This document shows, in pieces, positions 1 to 10,200 of a stretch of 64,000 bases of DNA (within the stretch, counting starts at the first letter, position 1; every line of letters starts with the position of its first letter). Under the pieces are notes generated by a model that ran no database searches, was not told where the DNA came from, and saw only the letters and a program-made list of their open reading frames with translations. The stretch is from the NCBI GenBank assembly GCA_017642695.1, contig JAEPQD010000001.1:860764-924763 (forward strand). The letters run 5' to 3'. The translations under genes and the position numbers were made by a program. This DNA comes from Parvibaculum sp. (GTDB lineage: Bacteria > Pseudomonadota > Alphaproteobacteria > Parvibaculales > Parvibaculaceae).

Positions 1-1415
1 TCATGGAGGGTCAGGTCGCCGGTGGTCGCCGTGATCGTGGCGCTGTCGGTAGCCGCGACGGGACCGGTCAGCTCGACGCTGGCACCCTCGATGTCGAGGT
101 CCGTGCCGGAGATGTCGCCCGCCGAAGCGGTCATCGTCACGGCGCCGCCTCCGACAGCCGTCCCATTGAGATCGATGTCCGCAGCCTCGATATCGAGAGT
201 GGTCGCGGCGTCGAGGGCTGTGAGGGAGACAAGACCACTCGCACTGATGTCGATGCCGCCCGCAGTCGCGGTGAGGTTCGTGTCGGAGGTCGCGTCGCCG
301 TTCGTGGCCGCTATCCGGATGGAACCGGCCGTGAGAGTGCCTAGCCCTGTACCCTTGTCGATCGAAACGCCGATTCCCTGAGCCACGAAATCGCCGGCCG
401 CGCTGATGTCGGCATTGTCGATCCTGATCGCTTCGGTTCCGCCGCTACTGGCATCGGCGGCTCCCCCGATGAAGTCACCGCCGCCGAGGATGACCACGTC
501 GCCGGACCGGTCGCCGATGGTGGTCGCCTCGACGACGCCGTCCATGTTGATGAAGGCGCCGCCGCCTGCGCTCGCCGCGGAAACGATGATATTTGCACCG
601 GTCAGGTTGCCGGTATTGGTAACCGGCACCGTCTCATTGCCCGGTGTCGGGTCGTTCGTGACGGGCGTTTCGATGATGAAGTCGGTGACGAGGAGTTCGT
701 CGAAGGCCGTGGGATGCCCGGCGTCGGCGGGTCTCTCGACCGCTGTAAAGCTCAGCCGGAAGGCGTTGGCGCCGCCGAGCAGGACGTCGCCATAGGCGGA
801 GTCGAGTGTTCCCGAATTGTCCACGATGGGGGCAATGAGGGCGAGGAGCCCGCTGCTGTTGATGGTTCCGGCATTGCTGATCTGGGCAGTGCCGTTACCG
901 CCCGGCGAAAAGGTGAAGCCGCCCGCGTCCTCGAGATCGGTCACGGCAAGGAAGTCGCCCGGATCGATGTTGGAGGCCGTGGCGAGGAGGCCGCCGACAT
1001 CCACAACTGCATCGGAACTGAAGGCGATGCCGGCTGGATCGATGATCCAGACATGGCCAGTCGCCGTCAGCATGCCCTCGATGGTGGTGGAGCCGAGCCC
1101 CCCTGTCACCCGGTTGACCGCGATCCAGTGGCTGCCGCCCTGGTCGAAATGAACGGTATCGCTGGTGCCAATGTTGAAGCTTTGCCAGTCTATAAAGACT
1201 CGCTCCGCATGCTGATCGACCGTCATGTCCATGCCGGGGCCGTTCGAGACGGACCCTATGGTCGCTGCCCCGGCCCCAAGTCCGGCAGAATCGCCGACGA
1301 TCACGGGGTTGGTAGGCTCCGCCGAAAGAGGACTGCTGCTCGCCATCCATGCGACCGATATCGCGACGGCAAGACCGGTCCGCGCGGTCCGGCGCATGTC
1401 ACGAGGCCCAGACAT
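1..1415 (-). CDS. Two-partner secretion exoprotein TpsA (filamentous-haemagglutinin type), N-terminal part
   Basis: This is the N-terminal part of a large secreted beta-helix protein, cut by the window edge; about 471 residues are visible. Residues 1-32 look like a signal peptide (hydrophobic LAVAISVAWMASS, then SPLSA). Residues 70-160 match the TPS secretion domain of the FhaB/ShlA family: WQSFNIG (77-83), a VNRVTGG motif (100-106) and IIDPAGI (124-130) followed by GGLLATAS. The usual NPNGI motif therefore appears as DPAGI. After about residue 200 come irregular Ala/Thr/Asp/Gly-rich repeats (DIEAADIDL-like, ASAGDISG-like) typical of a right-handed beta-helix. The start ATG overlaps the end of the upstream tpsB by 17 bp, so the two should be translated together. 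The ligand or activity (adhesin, haemolysin, CDI toxin) cannot be told because the C-terminus is outside the window. Confidence 0.85.
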   Translation of the reverse strand, partial: MSGPRDMRRTARTGLAVAISVAWMASSSPLSAEPTNPVIVGDSAGLGAGAATIGSVSNGPGMDMTVDQHAERVFIDWQSFNIGTSDTVHFDQGGSHWIAVNRVTGGLGSTTIEGMLTATGHVWIIDPAGIAFSSDAVVDVGGLLATASNIDPGDFLAVTDLEDAGGFTFSPGGNGTAQISNAGTINSSGLLALIAPIVDNSGTLDSAYGDVLLGGANAFRLSFTAVERPADAGHPTAFDELLVTDFIIETPVTNDPTPGNETVPVTNTGNLTGANIIVSAASAGGGAFINMDGVVEATTIGDRSGDVVILGGGDFIGGAADASSGGTEAIRIDNADISAAGDFVAQGIGVSIDKGTGLGTLTAGSIRIAATNGDATSDTNLTATAGGIDISASGLVSLTALDAATTLDIEAADIDLNGTAVGGGAVTMTASAGDISGTDLDIEGASVELTGPVAATDSATITATTGDLTLH

Positions 1416-3084
1416 TTGCGATCCTCTCCCAGATGGCCGCGGTATCGGCCGTTATGCTGAAGAGAAGCCGGGGATCGGGCCGGTCTTCGCCTTGCCCAAG
1501 CGGGGCGTTGAGCGGAACCGCATAAGTAACGTCGGCACGGAGATAGCCCGTCAACGTGACGCGGACGCCGCCCCCGATGGAAGCGAGCGACCGTTCTTCC
1601 GTACCGGTCGAGTCCTGGTTCCAGTATTTGCCAAGATCGTAGAAACCGGTGAGTTCGGCGCTGATACGCTGGTTCCAGAAAGTTTGCCGGAAACCGCTGA
1701 CGTCGAAAGCGGCCGCGATCGCGCTATCGCCGGCGGCGGCGCCTGGGTCATAGCCGCGTACGATCGTGTAGTTGCCAAAGGAGAACTCATCGACCGCCAT
1801 GAGCGGATGGACGGCATACTGTCCCTCGGCACGCATCCGCGCCTGAACTCCGTAGAAACGGGGGCTCTCGACAGCCAAACGGCCCAGAGAAATCAGCGTC
1901 TCGGGCTCGGCTTCGGGCCGCGCAAGGTTGGCGTCGCCAGCCTTGCTTGCATCCAGCACGTCCAACCCTCGCTTGAAGAGGACTCCTCCATCAAGCGTCC
2001 AGCCGTCAAGTTTGGTTTTGCCATCAAGGCTCACATAAGCCGAACGTGTGCGGTCGTCGCTGAAAGGGACTGTCCCGCTGAAGAGCTCACCGGTGAAGTC
2101 TGCATAGGCAAAGCCCGCGGTCAGGTCGAGTGACGTATTGCGCCTTAGATATAAAGGATAGGACAGGGAAGCGTCGGCCGTGACGCTTTCCGAGGCCAGA
2201 CCGAGGGTGGCGACCGGCCCGGACGGGGTAGCTTCGGCATAGGTCGCCGCCAATCGGGCGGTAAGCCCGTCCAGAGTCAGGCCGCGCTCATAGACGGCCT
2301 GCAGGCTCATCTGCTCTTCATAATCGAAAGTATTATAGGCAGCGAACTGGAACTCGTCGCCGAGCGGCGCGGCGCCGGGAACGGACGCGAAAAATGTCGC
2401 ACCCTCTCGTCCGAGGCTCCGGGACCCTGAATTCTGTATGTTTAGCAGATAGTTAGGTTCTTCTTTTGCTGCGTCCGCCACAAGCTTCATGGCGCCCGGC
2501 CCGCTGCCACCACGGGCGATAGCGACGTGGGACTTGAGCCCCGGTACGCGCTGCAGCAGAGCGACGGTTCGCTCGATATCGCGGACTTCGACGGGACCCG
2601 TCTTGTCGAGCGGGCGCAGCCGCACTTCGGTCTGGATTTTCTCCGGGCTGGAGGGCCCCAGAACGGTCACGCCGTCGATCCAGCCTTCGATTACGGTGAA
2701 CGTAACAACGCCGCCTTCGACCTTCTGAGGAGGGAGGATGACACGGGCATAGGGATACCCCGCCTCGCGGAATTTTGCCTCCATGGCAGTCGCGAGGTCT
2801 CGCAACCCCTCTATCGAAACCTTCTTTCCAATCAAGGGGTTGGCGGCAGAGAGCAACTCTTCGTCGGACACCTGGGAGGGGTTCGGAAGGTCGGATACGC
2901 GATTGAGGGTGATACCGGTGAGGGTCAGCGTCGCCGCCTCTTCGCCGCCGTCGTTTGCCACTGTGGCAATGGACGTCGGAGATGGCGAAGCAGTGCCCTG
3001 AAGGCCTGTTCCCCCAAGGCTCGCCAGACGATTGCTGCACCCGCTGAGCGCAACAAGAACAGCCAATAGCGCGAGAAGTCGCAC
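1399..3084 (-). CDS. Two-partner secretion outer-membrane transporter TpsB (ShlB/FhaC family)
   Basis: This is the outer-membrane pore that would export the adjacent TpsA. A POTRA domain spans roughly residues 55-135 (it ends near FTVIEGWIDGVTV), and a long beta-barrel region follows with the VRGY loop-6 motif of the Omp85/TpsB superfamily near residue 442. The frame stays open up to a TTG at 3138. I chose the GTG at 3084 because a G-rich ribosome site (GGGGG) lies about 8 bases ahead and it gives a compact signal, RLLALLAVLVALSGC, directly at the N-terminus. That signal ends in a lipobox (LSGC, Cys16), which would make this TpsB a lipoprotein; members normally have a plain signal peptide. 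The C-terminus runs about 17 residues past the last clear strand (LLFSIT) instead of ending in Phe. Confidence 0.85.
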   Translation of the reverse strand: MRLLALLAVLVALSGCSNRLASLGGTGLQGTASPSPTSIATVANDGGEEAATLTLTGITLNRVSDLPNPSQVSDEELLSAANPLIGKKVSIEGLRDLATAMEAKFREAGYPYARVILPPQKVEGGVVTFTVIEGWIDGVTVLGPSSPEKIQTEVRLRPLDKTGPVEVRDIERTVALLQRVPGLKSHVAIARGGSGPGAMKLVADAAKEEPNYLLNIQNSGSRSLGREGATFFASVPGAAPLGDEFQFAAYNTFDYEEQMSLQAVYERGLTLDGLTARLAATYAEATPSGPVATLGLASESVTADASLSYPLYLRRNTSLDLTAGFAYADFTGELFSGTVPFSDDRTRSAYVSLDGKTKLDGWTLDGGVLFKRGLDVLDASKAGDANLARPEAEPETLISLGRLAVESPRFYGVQARMRAEGQYAVHPLMAVDEFSFGNYTIVRGYDPGAAAGDSAIAAAFDVSGFRQTFWNQRISAELTGFYDLGKYWNQDSTGTEERSLASIGGGVRVTLTGYLRADVTYAVPLNAPLGQGEDRPDPRLLFSITADTAAIWERIANVWAS

Positions 3085-3354
3085 CAGGCACCCCCAACAA
3101 CCCCAACTGGACGCAAGTACCTGCAAGATGCCCGCCAATAACAGGTCGGCATCCTCACCGCGCCCCCAATGACATTGCGACTATTTCTGAAACGAATCAA
3201 AGGGCATGACGCAGAAAGTAAAAATCTGGTTAATTGGCAACCATCTGTGATCGGATCGTCACGAAACTGACATCGAAAATTGCAATGCTCGCTTCCAGAT
3301 TGCGGTCAGCTCCCGGATGGGGGCGGCCGCGTTTTACTGATCGGGGGCGTCCGG

Positions 3355-3801
3355 ATGCTGGAAAAGGTGCTGAGTTTCATCGAGAGCGGTCGCGATGGCG
3401 ACGCGATGCCGGACGGCCGTAAGCATGCCGCCGCAACCGCTCTGCTGGTCGAGGCCGCGCGGCTCGACCGCGACTTCAGCGTGGTGGAGCGGGATGCAAT
3501 CAAGCGTCTGATCGCCGAGAAATTCGGTCTCGAGTCCGAGGAAGCGCGGGAGCTGATCGCGATCGCGGAGAGCGAAGACAGGATGGTCTATGACGACCGG
3601 CCTTTCCTCGAAAGCATAAGACGCGGTTTCTCCCCGGAAGAGAAACGCGAACTTGTCGAGATTCTCTGGCAGCTGTCGCTGGCCGACGAGAACCTGCATC
3701 ACTTCGAGGAATATCTGATCTGGCACATGACCCAGGAACTGGGCATGAGCCGCGAAGATTGCGAGGCGGCCCGCGCGGCGGCGGTGTCCCGGACGGCCTG
3801 A
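3355..3801 (+). CDS. TerB-family (tellurite-resistance-like) protein
   Basis: A 148-residue acidic, all-helical protein resembling the COG4103/TerB-like family. It carries LLVEAARLDRDFSVVERDAIKRLI near residue 30 and a second helical repeat (LWQLSLADENLHHFEEYLIW) near residue 105, both with the acidic pattern of TerB metal-binding repeats. The function of stand-alone members is unknown; TerB proteins are linked to stress and metal sensing. I chose the ATG at 3355 because the conserved sequence begins there; earlier ATGs add unrelated Arg-rich sequence. It is followed 46 bp later by the bestrophin-like gene on the same strand and is divergent from tpsB. Confidence 0.7.
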   Translation: MLEKVLSFIESGRDGDAMPDGRKHAAATALLVEAARLDRDFSVVERDAIKRLIAEKFGLESEEARELIAIAESEDRMVYDDRPFLESIRRGFSPEEKRELVEILWQLSLADENLHHFEEYLIWHMTQELGMSREDCEAARAAAVSRTA

Positions 3802-3847
3802 CATCATCGGACCTCCCGGTTCCCTCATGCCCGGTGCATGACCTCAG

Positions 3848-4639
3848 ATGGACCTTCTCCGCCAGTTCTTCAGGATATTCGACCTTCAGGTGGCCCTGAT
3901 CGCTGCGCTCGCCGTGGCGGCGACCTGGGGCTGCATTGTCTTCGGCATCCGTTCCGACCTGCCCTCGAGCCTGATCGCCGTCGCGATCGTCTTCCCGATC
4001 GTCTTCTCCATCGGGGCTGCCTATCAGCGCCGCGAGGAGGCGCTAAAGAGTCTCGCCGCGCTGAGGGCCGGCATCGCCTCTCTTTATTTTGCGCACCGCG
4101 ACTGGGACGGCGGAGGGCGTGAGGATGCGGAACGGGCGCTCGGTCTCGGCCGCCGTCTCTATGCGGCGTTGCGGGCGGCCCTGATGGCGCGGCCGGGCGA
4201 GCGGGATGCCTCGACCCTCGAGGTCTATTCGATCCTCTCTGCCTATTCGCGCAGCAATGAGCGACTCCGCGAACGGGGGCTGGGCGCGACGGAACTGTCG
4301 CGGATCAGCAACTTCCTCTGGAGCATGACGACCGAGTTCGAGAAGATCCGCATGATCGCGGACTACCGGACGCCCGGTTCGCTCCGCGCCTTCAGCAAGA
4401 TCTACCTGAACGTCTTCCCGATCCTCTACGCACCCTTCTATGCCGACATAGCGGAAAAGGGCGGTGCGGTCTTCGGCTATGGCGTCGCGATTGCCTATGC
4501 CTGTGTGCTGGTCGGGCTCGACAACATCCAGGACCGGCTCGAAAACCCCTTCGACGGCGTCGGCGACGACGACGTGCGGTTCGACCCGTATCACGAACTG
4601 GAGGCGGCACCGCCCTTCGGCGACACCGGCAGCGCCTGA
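3848..4639 (+). CDS. Bestrophin-like membrane protein
   Basis: A 263-residue membrane protein. Two N-terminal hydrophobic segments (about residues 14-34 and 40-57) are followed by a soluble helical stretch with a charged face, then another hydrophobic region around 180-223 (FPILYAPFYADI and FGYGVAIAYACVLVGL). The sequence LDNIQDRLENPFDG (from residue 224) followed by an acidic run GDDD resembles the bestrophin/UPF0187 signature, in which an ENPF motif precedes an acidic cluster. Bestrophins form pentameric anion channels. Channel activity here is an inference from that motif and topology; the overall sequence is divergent. The gene probably shares a transcript with the TerB-like gene 46 bp upstream. 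It converges with the BVMO gene, 17 bp away. Confidence 0.55.
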   Translation: MDLLRQFFRIFDLQVALIAALAVAATWGCIVFGIRSDLPSSLIAVAIVFPIVFSIGAAYQRREEALKSLAALRAGIASLYFAHRDWDGGGREDAERALGLGRRLYAALRAALMARPGERDASTLEVYSILSAYSRSNERLRERGLGATELSRISNFLWSMTTEFEKIRMIADYRTPGSLRAFSKIYLNVFPILYAPFYADIAEKGGAVFGYGVAIAYACVLVGLDNIQDRLENPFDGVGDDDVRFDPYHELEAAPPFGDTGSA

Positions 4640-4656
4640 GGCCTCGGGCCCGCCCG

Positions 4657-6291
4657 TCAGGCGTCGAGTCGGAACCCTTCGTAATCCGCCGCCGCGACCT
4701 CGGCCAGCTTCTCCCCATAGACGTTCACGCCGCCGGTGTAGGGCATGAAGACCCGCGGTTTGCCGGGGATATTGGCGCCCATGTACCAGGAATTGGCTTG
4801 CGGATAGAGCGTCTCGCTGGCGAGCTCGTTCACATGGGCGACCCACTCGTCCTCGGCATCCGGCGTCGCCTCGATGGAGCGGACATTGCCGCTCGTCAGG
4901 CGCGACAGGCAGTCCGTGATCCAGTCCACATGCTGCTCGATGGACACGATCATGTTGCTGAGGACCGACGGGCTGCCGGGACCGGTGATGAAGAAGAGGT
5001 TCGGGAAGCCGGCCGAGCCGAGGCCGAGATAGGTACGCGGACCCGCCGCCCACTTGTCCCGGAGCTTCATCCCGTCGCGACCCGTGATGTCGACGCCGAG
5101 GATCGCGCCGGTCATGGCGTCGAAGCCCGTCGCGAAGACGATGACATCGACCTCGTACTCCCTGCCGCCGCTCACGATCCCCGATTTCGTGATGCGCTCG
5201 ATGGGATTGGCCCGCACATCGACGATGTCCACATGCGGCAGGTTGAAGGTTTCGAGGTAGTGTGTGTCGAGGCAGAGGCGCTTCACGCCGACCGGGTGAT
5301 CGTCCGGCAGGAGAATGTCGACAATCGCCGGGTCCTTGATGACGGAGCGCATCTGGGCCCGGGCGAAGTCGGCGGCAATGTCGTTTGCCTCCTTCGTCGC
5401 CATGATATCCCCGTAGGAGCCGAGGAAGGCGAAGCCGCCCTGCGTCCAGCGCTCGCGAAGTTCCTTCTCTCGCGCCTCGGGCGTCATTTCCTCTGCCAGC
5501 GCCTCGTTGTACTCGAAGCAGATGAGGCCGCCCGCCGTTTCCCGCGCATGCTGCCGGTCGGTGAGGAGCGTCTCTTTCGACGCCGTGATCTCTTCCTTCG
5601 AAAGGGGCCGGTTGCCGGCGGGCAGAGTGAAGTTCGCCGTCCGCTGGAAGACCGTGAGGTGCTTTGCCTGTTCCGCGATGATCGGAATGCTCTGGACGCC
5701 GGAAGAGCCGGTGCCGATGACACCGACGCGCTTGCCCGTGAAGTCTACGCCTTCGTGCGGCCAGGCGCCTGTATGATAGGTCTCGCCGTCGAAATCCTCG
5801 ACCCCCGGGAAGTCGGGGACCCGGGCGGCGGAAAGGCAGCCCGTCGCCATGATGCAGAACCGCGTCTGCACGCGGTCGCCGCGGTCCGTCTCGACGGTCC
5901 ATTCGCCGCTTCGCGCATCGTAGTCGGCGGAAGTCACGCGGGTCGAGAACTGGATGTCCTTCCTGAGGTTGAGCTTGTCCGCGACATAGTTCTGGTAGCG
6001 CAGGATTTCCGGCTGGGCGGCATAGCGCTCGGTCCAGTTCCACTCCCGCTGGATATCGTCCGAAAAGCCGTACTGATACTCGAGGCTCTCGACGTCGCAT
6101 CTCGCGCCCGGATACCTGTTCCAGTACCAGGTGCCGCCGACACCGTCGCCGGTTTCGAATACGCGCACGGAAAGGCCGAGCGCGCGCAGCCGGTGCAGCA
6201 TGTACATACCTGCGAAGCCCGCGCCGACGATAACCGCGTCGAAATGCGCCGTGCCGTTTGCCTGGGCGGCCGAATTCTCCTCCCGCGTCAT
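4657..6291 (-). CDS. Flavin-containing Baeyer-Villiger monooxygenase (cyclohexanone monooxygenase-like)
   Basis: A 544-residue FAD/NADPH enzyme predicted to insert one oxygen atom next to a ketone, giving an ester or lactone. The FAD Rossmann motif GAGFAG is at 23-28. The BVMO fingerprint FxGxxxHxxxWP is complete at 167-178 (FDGETYHTGAWP). The second, NADPH-binding GTGSSG is at 193-198. The frame is open far upstream, but the ATG at 6291 is preceded by GGGAGGAAG and begins right before the FAD domain. It is divergent from an FAH-family hydrolase gene with 111 bp between them, so the pair may share a regulatory region. The substrate (cyclic or linear ketone) cannot be read from sequence. Confidence 0.92.
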   Translation of the reverse strand: MTREENSAAQANGTAHFDAVIVGAGFAGMYMLHRLRALGLSVRVFETGDGVGGTWYWNRYPGARCDVESLEYQYGFSDDIQREWNWTERYAAQPEILRYQNYVADKLNLRKDIQFSTRVTSADYDARSGEWTVETDRGDRVQTRFCIMATGCLSAARVPDFPGVEDFDGETYHTGAWPHEGVDFTGKRVGVIGTGSSGVQSIPIIAEQAKHLTVFQRTANFTLPAGNRPLSKEEITASKETLLTDRQHARETAGGLICFEYNEALAEEMTPEAREKELRERWTQGGFAFLGSYGDIMATKEANDIAADFARAQMRSVIKDPAIVDILLPDDHPVGVKRLCLDTHYLETFNLPHVDIVDVRANPIERITKSGIVSGGREYEVDVIVFATGFDAMTGAILGVDITGRDGMKLRDKWAAGPRTYLGLGSAGFPNLFFITGPGSPSVLSNMIVSIEQHVDWITDCLSRLTSGNVRSIEATPDAEDEWVAHVNELASETLYPQANSWYMGANIPGKPRVFMPYTGGVNVYGEKLAEVAAADYEGFRLDA

Positions 6292-6402
6292 TTTCTTCCT
6301 CCCGGTTCTTGTTTTCTTCAGTGTAGCGTGCCGTGGCAGCGGGCAAAATGAACGATTAGGGTGGCCACCCGAAAAATCTGCTGCCGAAGTGGGAGAGCGT
6401 AG

Positions 6403-7260
6403 ATGCGATTTGTGACTTTCGATGATGCGGGAACCGCGAAGCTTGGTGGCCTCGTGGACGGCGAAATCGCTGATCTGTCGGCGGTTTCCGGGTTGTCCGG
6501 CGGCTTGCTTGGCATGGTTGAGGCAGGGGAACCCGCCTTTGCTGCGGCGCAGAACGGACTTCGCGCAGCAGCGCGCCGCCCGCTCGAAGGAACGAAGCTC
6601 CTGCCGGTCATCCCGCGTCCGGGGAAGATCATCTGCCTCGGGCTCAACTATGCGGAGCACGCGGCGGAGGGCGGACGCGAGAAACCCGACTACCCGAACT
6701 TCTTCATGCGCTGCGCGACGACGCTGATCGGTCATGGCGAAGCGATCGTACGGCCGCGCGTCTCGGAGCAGCTCGATTTCGAGGCGGAACTTGCCGCGGT
6801 GATCGGCAAGCGTGTTCCGCGTCATTTGGCAAAGAAGGATGCGCTTGCCTATGTCGCGGGGTACGCGTGCTTCAACGACGCCTCGATCCGCGACTACCAG
6901 CGGCGCACGCCGCAATGGACGATCGGCAAGAATTTCGACGCGACCGGCCCTTTCGGTCCCGTTTTCGTGACGGCCGACGAACTGCCGCCGGGCGCGGCGG
7001 GACTCGGGATCGAGTCCCGCCTCAACGGCACCGTCATGCAGAAGGCCAACACGCGCGACATGATCTTCCCGGTCGACGAGACGATCATGCTCCTCGCGCA
7101 GTGCATGACGCTGGAACCGGGCGATGTGCTGGTGATGGGAACGCCGGCGGGGGTCGGCTTCGCCAGAACCCCGCCGCTCTGGATGAAGGCAGGCGACACC
7201 ATCGAAGTCGAAATCGAGGGGGTCGGCCTGCTTTCCAATCCCGTTGCGGACGAAACCTGA
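6403..7260 (+). CDS. Fumarylacetoacetate hydrolase (FAH) family protein
   Basis: A 285-residue enzyme with a short N-terminal domain and the FAH C-terminal catalytic fold, starting near residue 70 (ICLGLNYAEHAAE). Candidate metal-binding acidic residues are seen at DFEAEL (125-130) and FNDASIRD (158-164), followed by the family signature GKNFDATGPFGP. Members hydrolyse C-C bonds in 1,3-diketo acids, or decarboxylate or isomerise such acids, late in aromatic degradation. A ring-cleavage or acylpyruvase role fits a neighbour divergently expressed from a BVMO, but the substrate is unknown. The first ATG is used; GGGAGAGCGTAG lies just ahead as a plausible ribosome site. Confidence 0.85.
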   Translation: MRFVTFDDAGTAKLGGLVDGEIADLSAVSGLSGGLLGMVEAGEPAFAAAQNGLRAAARRPLEGTKLLPVIPRPGKIICLGLNYAEHAAEGGREKPDYPNFFMRCATTLIGHGEAIVRPRVSEQLDFEAELAAVIGKRVPRHLAKKDALAYVAGYACFNDASIRDYQRRTPQWTIGKNFDATGPFGPVFVTADELPPGAAGLGIESRLNGTVMQKANTRDMIFPVDETIMLLAQCMTLEPGDVLVMGTPAGVGFARTPPLWMKAGDTIEVEIEGVGLLSNPVADET

Positions 7261-7265
7261 CAAGC

Positions 7266-10200
7266 CTACTCGGCGGCCCGGCGTGGTTCGGCGGTCGCGC
7301 GCCAGGTGTCGCCGCCCCTGCGCCGCGCGGCGCGTTTTTCCCGCATCACGGTCGGCGCGGCCAGAAGCACGGGCACAAGCACCAGTGTCAGCAGCGTCGA
7401 GAACCCGAGACCGAAGATGATCGCGGTCGAGAGCTGGACCCACCAGACTGACACCGGGCCGCCGATCACGATCTCGCGGTTGACGAAATCCAGATTGATC
7501 TGCAGTGCCATCGGCAGCAGGCCGAACATCGTCGTGATCGTGGTCAGCATGATCGGCCGAAGCCGTTGTCCTGCCGTCCGGAGAACTGCCTCGACGACGT
7601 CCATCGCGTCTTCGCGAAGCCGCTGGTAAGTGTCGATCAGCACGATCGAGTTATTCACGACGATGCCTGCCAGCGCAACGATGCCCGTGCCTGTCATGAT
7701 GACAGAGAAAGGCTGTCCGGTGACGACCATGCCGATAAGGGCGCCGAGCGTCGACAGGATGACCGTCGAGAGTGTCAGTATCGAATGATAGAAACTGTTG
7801 AATTGCGTCAGCAGGATGATGAACATCAGGAAAAGCGCGCCGATCAGCGCGCCGCCCAGGAAGGAGGCGGACTCTTCCTGTTCTTCGCTTGCACCGCGGA
7901 ATTTCACGTTCACGGCGGGGTCGATGTTCTGGGTTTCGAGCCAGCTGACGATCTCGTTTACCTTGGCGTCGACATTCAGTTTCTCCCCCGTCTCGGGATC
8001 GATTGCGGTATTCGCCTTGATCATGATGCGGCGATAGCCATTGATCCGCTCAATGGTACTGACTTGCGGCTGTGCTTCCCGGGTGACGAAATTGGAAATC
8101 GGGACAAGCCCCTGCGATGTCTGGACACGCAGTTGATCGAGCTGATCGAGCACACGGTAGTTGTCAGGGAATCGTGCCCGGATGTCGACCTCGTCTCGCG
8201 CATCGTCCGGCCGATATTCGCCAATCAGAATTCCGTTAGTGACGAGCTGGATGACGGACCCGACAGAGGTCACGTCTGCGCCGAAGCGCCCGGCCATTTC
8301 GCGATCGACCGTCATGACCCATTCGATGCCCGGCAGCGGCCGTCCATCCTCAATGTTGATGAGACCGTCCACCTCGTTGTCCAGATGCGCCCGTATGAGA
8401 CCCGTCGTCTCCAGAAGCTTCTGGTAGTTGGTGGAGGTGAGCTCGATCTGGATATCCTTGCCGGTAGGCGGGCCGTCTTCCTGCTTGCGGACCTCTACCC
8501 TGATGCCTGCAATTTCGCTCGCCTTCTGACGTATCTCTTCCAGGATGACCGCGCCTTTGCGCCGCTCTTCATAAGGCTTGAATTCAATGAGCATTCGACC
8601 GACGAGGTCGTTCGGCACGTCATCGCCGCCGCCCTGACCCTGACTCAGTCCCGGCGCAGTGCGCGTGAAGACGGTTTTCACCCCATCCGTGTTGAGCGCT
8701 ATTTCCTCGACGTCACGCGCGAGTGCAATCGTGTCATCGGCGGAAAGATTGCCGCGTGCGCTGATGAGGACAATGGCGCGCTCTGGCTCCGTGTCGACGA
8801 AGAATTCGACGCCGTTATTGAAGAGAGTGAAAATCCAGATGGTGCCGACAACCACGACACCTGTAGCCGCCATCACACGGCCTGGAAACTGGATAAGTCG
8901 GTCGAGCAGACGTACATAGGAGCCGGTGAGCCCTGGAAGCGCGCGAATGTCGCCGGTCTCCGCACCGGCAAGTTGCTTCAATACATCGTCGTTTTCAGTT
9001 TCAGCCTTGCCGAACAGTGTGCCGATCGTGGGTACGAAAATGAGCGCGGTGATGAGCGACGCCGAGAGGACGACGATCAGCGTGATCGGCAGGTAACTCA
9101 TGAACTTGCCGGAGACACCAGGCCAGAGAAGCATGGGAAGGAACGCCGCCAGCGTGGTTGCGGTCGATGAGGTGACGGGCCAGAACATGCGTTTCGAGGC
9201 GAGCGCATAAGCGTCGCGCTTGTCGAGCCCTTCCGACATTTTCCGGTCCGCGTATTCGACCACGACGATAGCGCCGTCGACGAGCATACCCACCGCGAGC
9301 AGCATGCCGAACATGACCATCATGTTGACGGTGTAACCTGCCGAGGCGAGGAAGAAGAAGCCGATCATGAACGATGTCGGAATGGCGATACCGACCAGCA
9401 TTGCCGAACGCAGACCAAGTGCGGCGACGACGACAATCATCACAAGAACGATTGCAGTGGCGATCGATGACTGCAGGGACCCGAGCGAACGGTAGATCCA
9501 GTCCGATGCGTCGAGCGTGTAATTCACATGGATTGCATCGGGCCAATTCGCGGTGAAGTCGTCGACGGCTTTGCGCACCTGGACATTGTTGTCGATGATA
9601 TTGGTGCCGATCCGCTTGGTGATCTCGATGGCAATTGCGGGATGTCCGTTGAACCGCGCATATCCATCCGCATCCTTGAAGGTGCGGCGAATATCCGCAA
9701 CATCCGACAGCTTGACGACACCCTCGCCGGAGGTCTTGATCGGCAGGTTGAGGACGTCCTCGCGTTCTTCGAAGAGGCCCGGCACCTTTACAGAGAAGCG
9801 TCCCTGACCGGTGTCGATATTGCCGGCAGCAACCAGGCGGTTGTTCAATGAGACGACGTTGATGAGCTCGCTTTGCGAGATGTTGTAGGACTCGAGCTTC
9901 GCCGGATCTATGACGACTTCGAGTAGTTCTTCGCGGTGTCCGACGAGTTCGGCCTGGAGTACGGTCGGTATTGCCTCGATTTCGTCCTTCAGGCTCTGCG
10001 CGGCATTGTAGAGCGCGCGCTCGGGAACGTCACCCGACAGAGTGACGATCAGGACGGGGAACAAGGAGGTGTTGAATTCGCGAATGGTAGGCTCTTCCGT
10101 ATCGCCCGGAAGTTCCGCCCTCGCCATATCGACTTTCTCGCGCACGTCCTGAAGCGCGGCGTCCTTGTCGAAATTCACGTCGAACTCGAGCAAGATGCCG

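Noticed and set aside
4043..6346. A 767-codon minus-strand frame over the BVMO gene
   Set aside because: Arg/Gly/Pro-rich translation without domains, shifted one frame from the true BVMO gene; a typical high-GC shadow.
4657..7443. A very long open frame (928 codons) running from the BVMO through the FAH gene on the opposite strand
   Set aside because: Only the part after 6291 has BVMO motifs and a ribosome site; the rest is the low-stop antisense frame of the FAH gene in GC-rich DNA.
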